This document shows positions 5,925-6,044 of a stretch of DNA of 6,044 nucleotides, piece after piece. The number at the start of each line of letters is the position of its first letter. Position 1 is the first letter of the stretch. The notes beneath the pieces were generated by a model, which saw only the letters and a program-made list of their open reading frames with translations, was not told where the DNA came from and did not search any database. This DNA is from VRUE01 sp036265675 (GTDB taxonomy: Bacteria; Actinomycetota; Thermoleophilia; Solirubrobacterales; 70-9): positions 1 through 6,044 of the forward strand of contig DATAOP010000098.1 in assembly GCA_036265675.1 (NCBI GenBank), read 5' to 3'. A program made the translations under genes and the position numbers.

Positions 5925-6044
5925 CTAGGAGCGGCCCTTGCGCGACAAGCGCTTTGCCCAACGCGGCATCAAGTACCCAAGCGCCTCTCGAAAAGTGGGT
6001 TCTGCCGACTGCATAGGGCTGGGGCGTTTCGGCCTCGGCACTTG
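5925..6044 (-). CDS. Possible 3' end of an unidentified convergent gene
   Basis: Reading the minus strand from the right edge, one frame is open for 39 codons and stops with TAG at 5925-5927. The visible C-terminus includes PTFREALGYLMPRW (about window residues 16-29), followed by a basic end, KRLSRKGRS. I do not recognise it. It looks like a natural protein tail, and its position 28 bp beyond the terminator hairpin fits a convergent gene. Against it, third-position GC is about 72%, clearly lower than in the cys genes, and the segment is only about 63% GC. Another minus frame and a plus-strand frame (TTG at 5938 with AGGAG at 5927-5931 six bases before it) are also open to the edge. The strand and even the coding nature are therefore unsettled. 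Confidence 0.3.
   Translation of the reverse strand, partial: QVPRPKRPSPMQSAEPTFREALGYLMPRWAKRLSRKGRS

Noticed and set aside
4750..5961. 403-codon open frame on the minus strand opposite cysA
   Set aside because: It is fully antisense to a gene with every ABC ATPase motif intact. Long antisense frames are expected where third positions are nearly always G or C, and the translation is low-complexity and rich in Asp, Arg, Leu and Val.
5898..6044. Possible tRNA, 6S RNA or SRP RNA at the right end
   Set aside because: There is no tRNA T-loop plus acceptor pairing and no SRP GGAAG core. The hairpin found is short and interrupted, so it was kept only as a low-level observation.

Overview
The window is about 70% GC with densely packed genes and strong G/C third-position bias. 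The lipoprotein signal, gene order and codon use suggest a high-GC Gram-positive bacterium, most likely an actinomycetote. Thermoleophilia/Solirubrobacterales is a guess from style only, because no rRNA or other taxonomic marker is present.

Layout. (1) Positions 2-973, plus strand: the C-terminal part of a calcineurin-like metallophosphoesterase that enters from the left edge. (2) Positions 974-1100: a convergent gap holding a perfect 12-bp inverted repeat that should act as a shared terminator. (3) Positions 1101-1979, minus strand: an alpha/beta hydrolase of the haloalkane dehalogenase subfamily I type, which looks leaderless. (4) Positions 1980-2096: a divergent control region of 117 bp with two sites that resemble Rrf2/IscR-family operators, a weak promoter and a good ribosome binding site. 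(5) Positions 2097-5850, plus strand: a four-gene sulfate/thiosulfate ABC importer operon in the order binding lipoprotein, permease CysT, permease CysW, ATPase CysA. The genes are separated by 7 bp or overlap by 4 and 17 bp. (6) Positions 5851-6044: a GC-rich hairpin that probably ends the operon, then a stretch of lower GC that may hold the 3' end of a convergent minus-strand gene.

How the genes work together. The lipoprotein captures sulfate or thiosulfate outside the membrane, the CysT/CysW heterodimer forms the channel, and CysA hydrolyses ATP to drive uptake for cysteine synthesis. The dehalogenase-like gene shares the promoter region with this operon but has no obvious link to sulfur. 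The phosphoesterase appears unrelated.

The gene content is mostly ordinary. The points most worth a second look are the paired operator-like sites before the sulfate operon, the apparent Trp/Phe swap at the halide-binding position of the dehalogenase, its leaderless-type start, and the unresolved right end.
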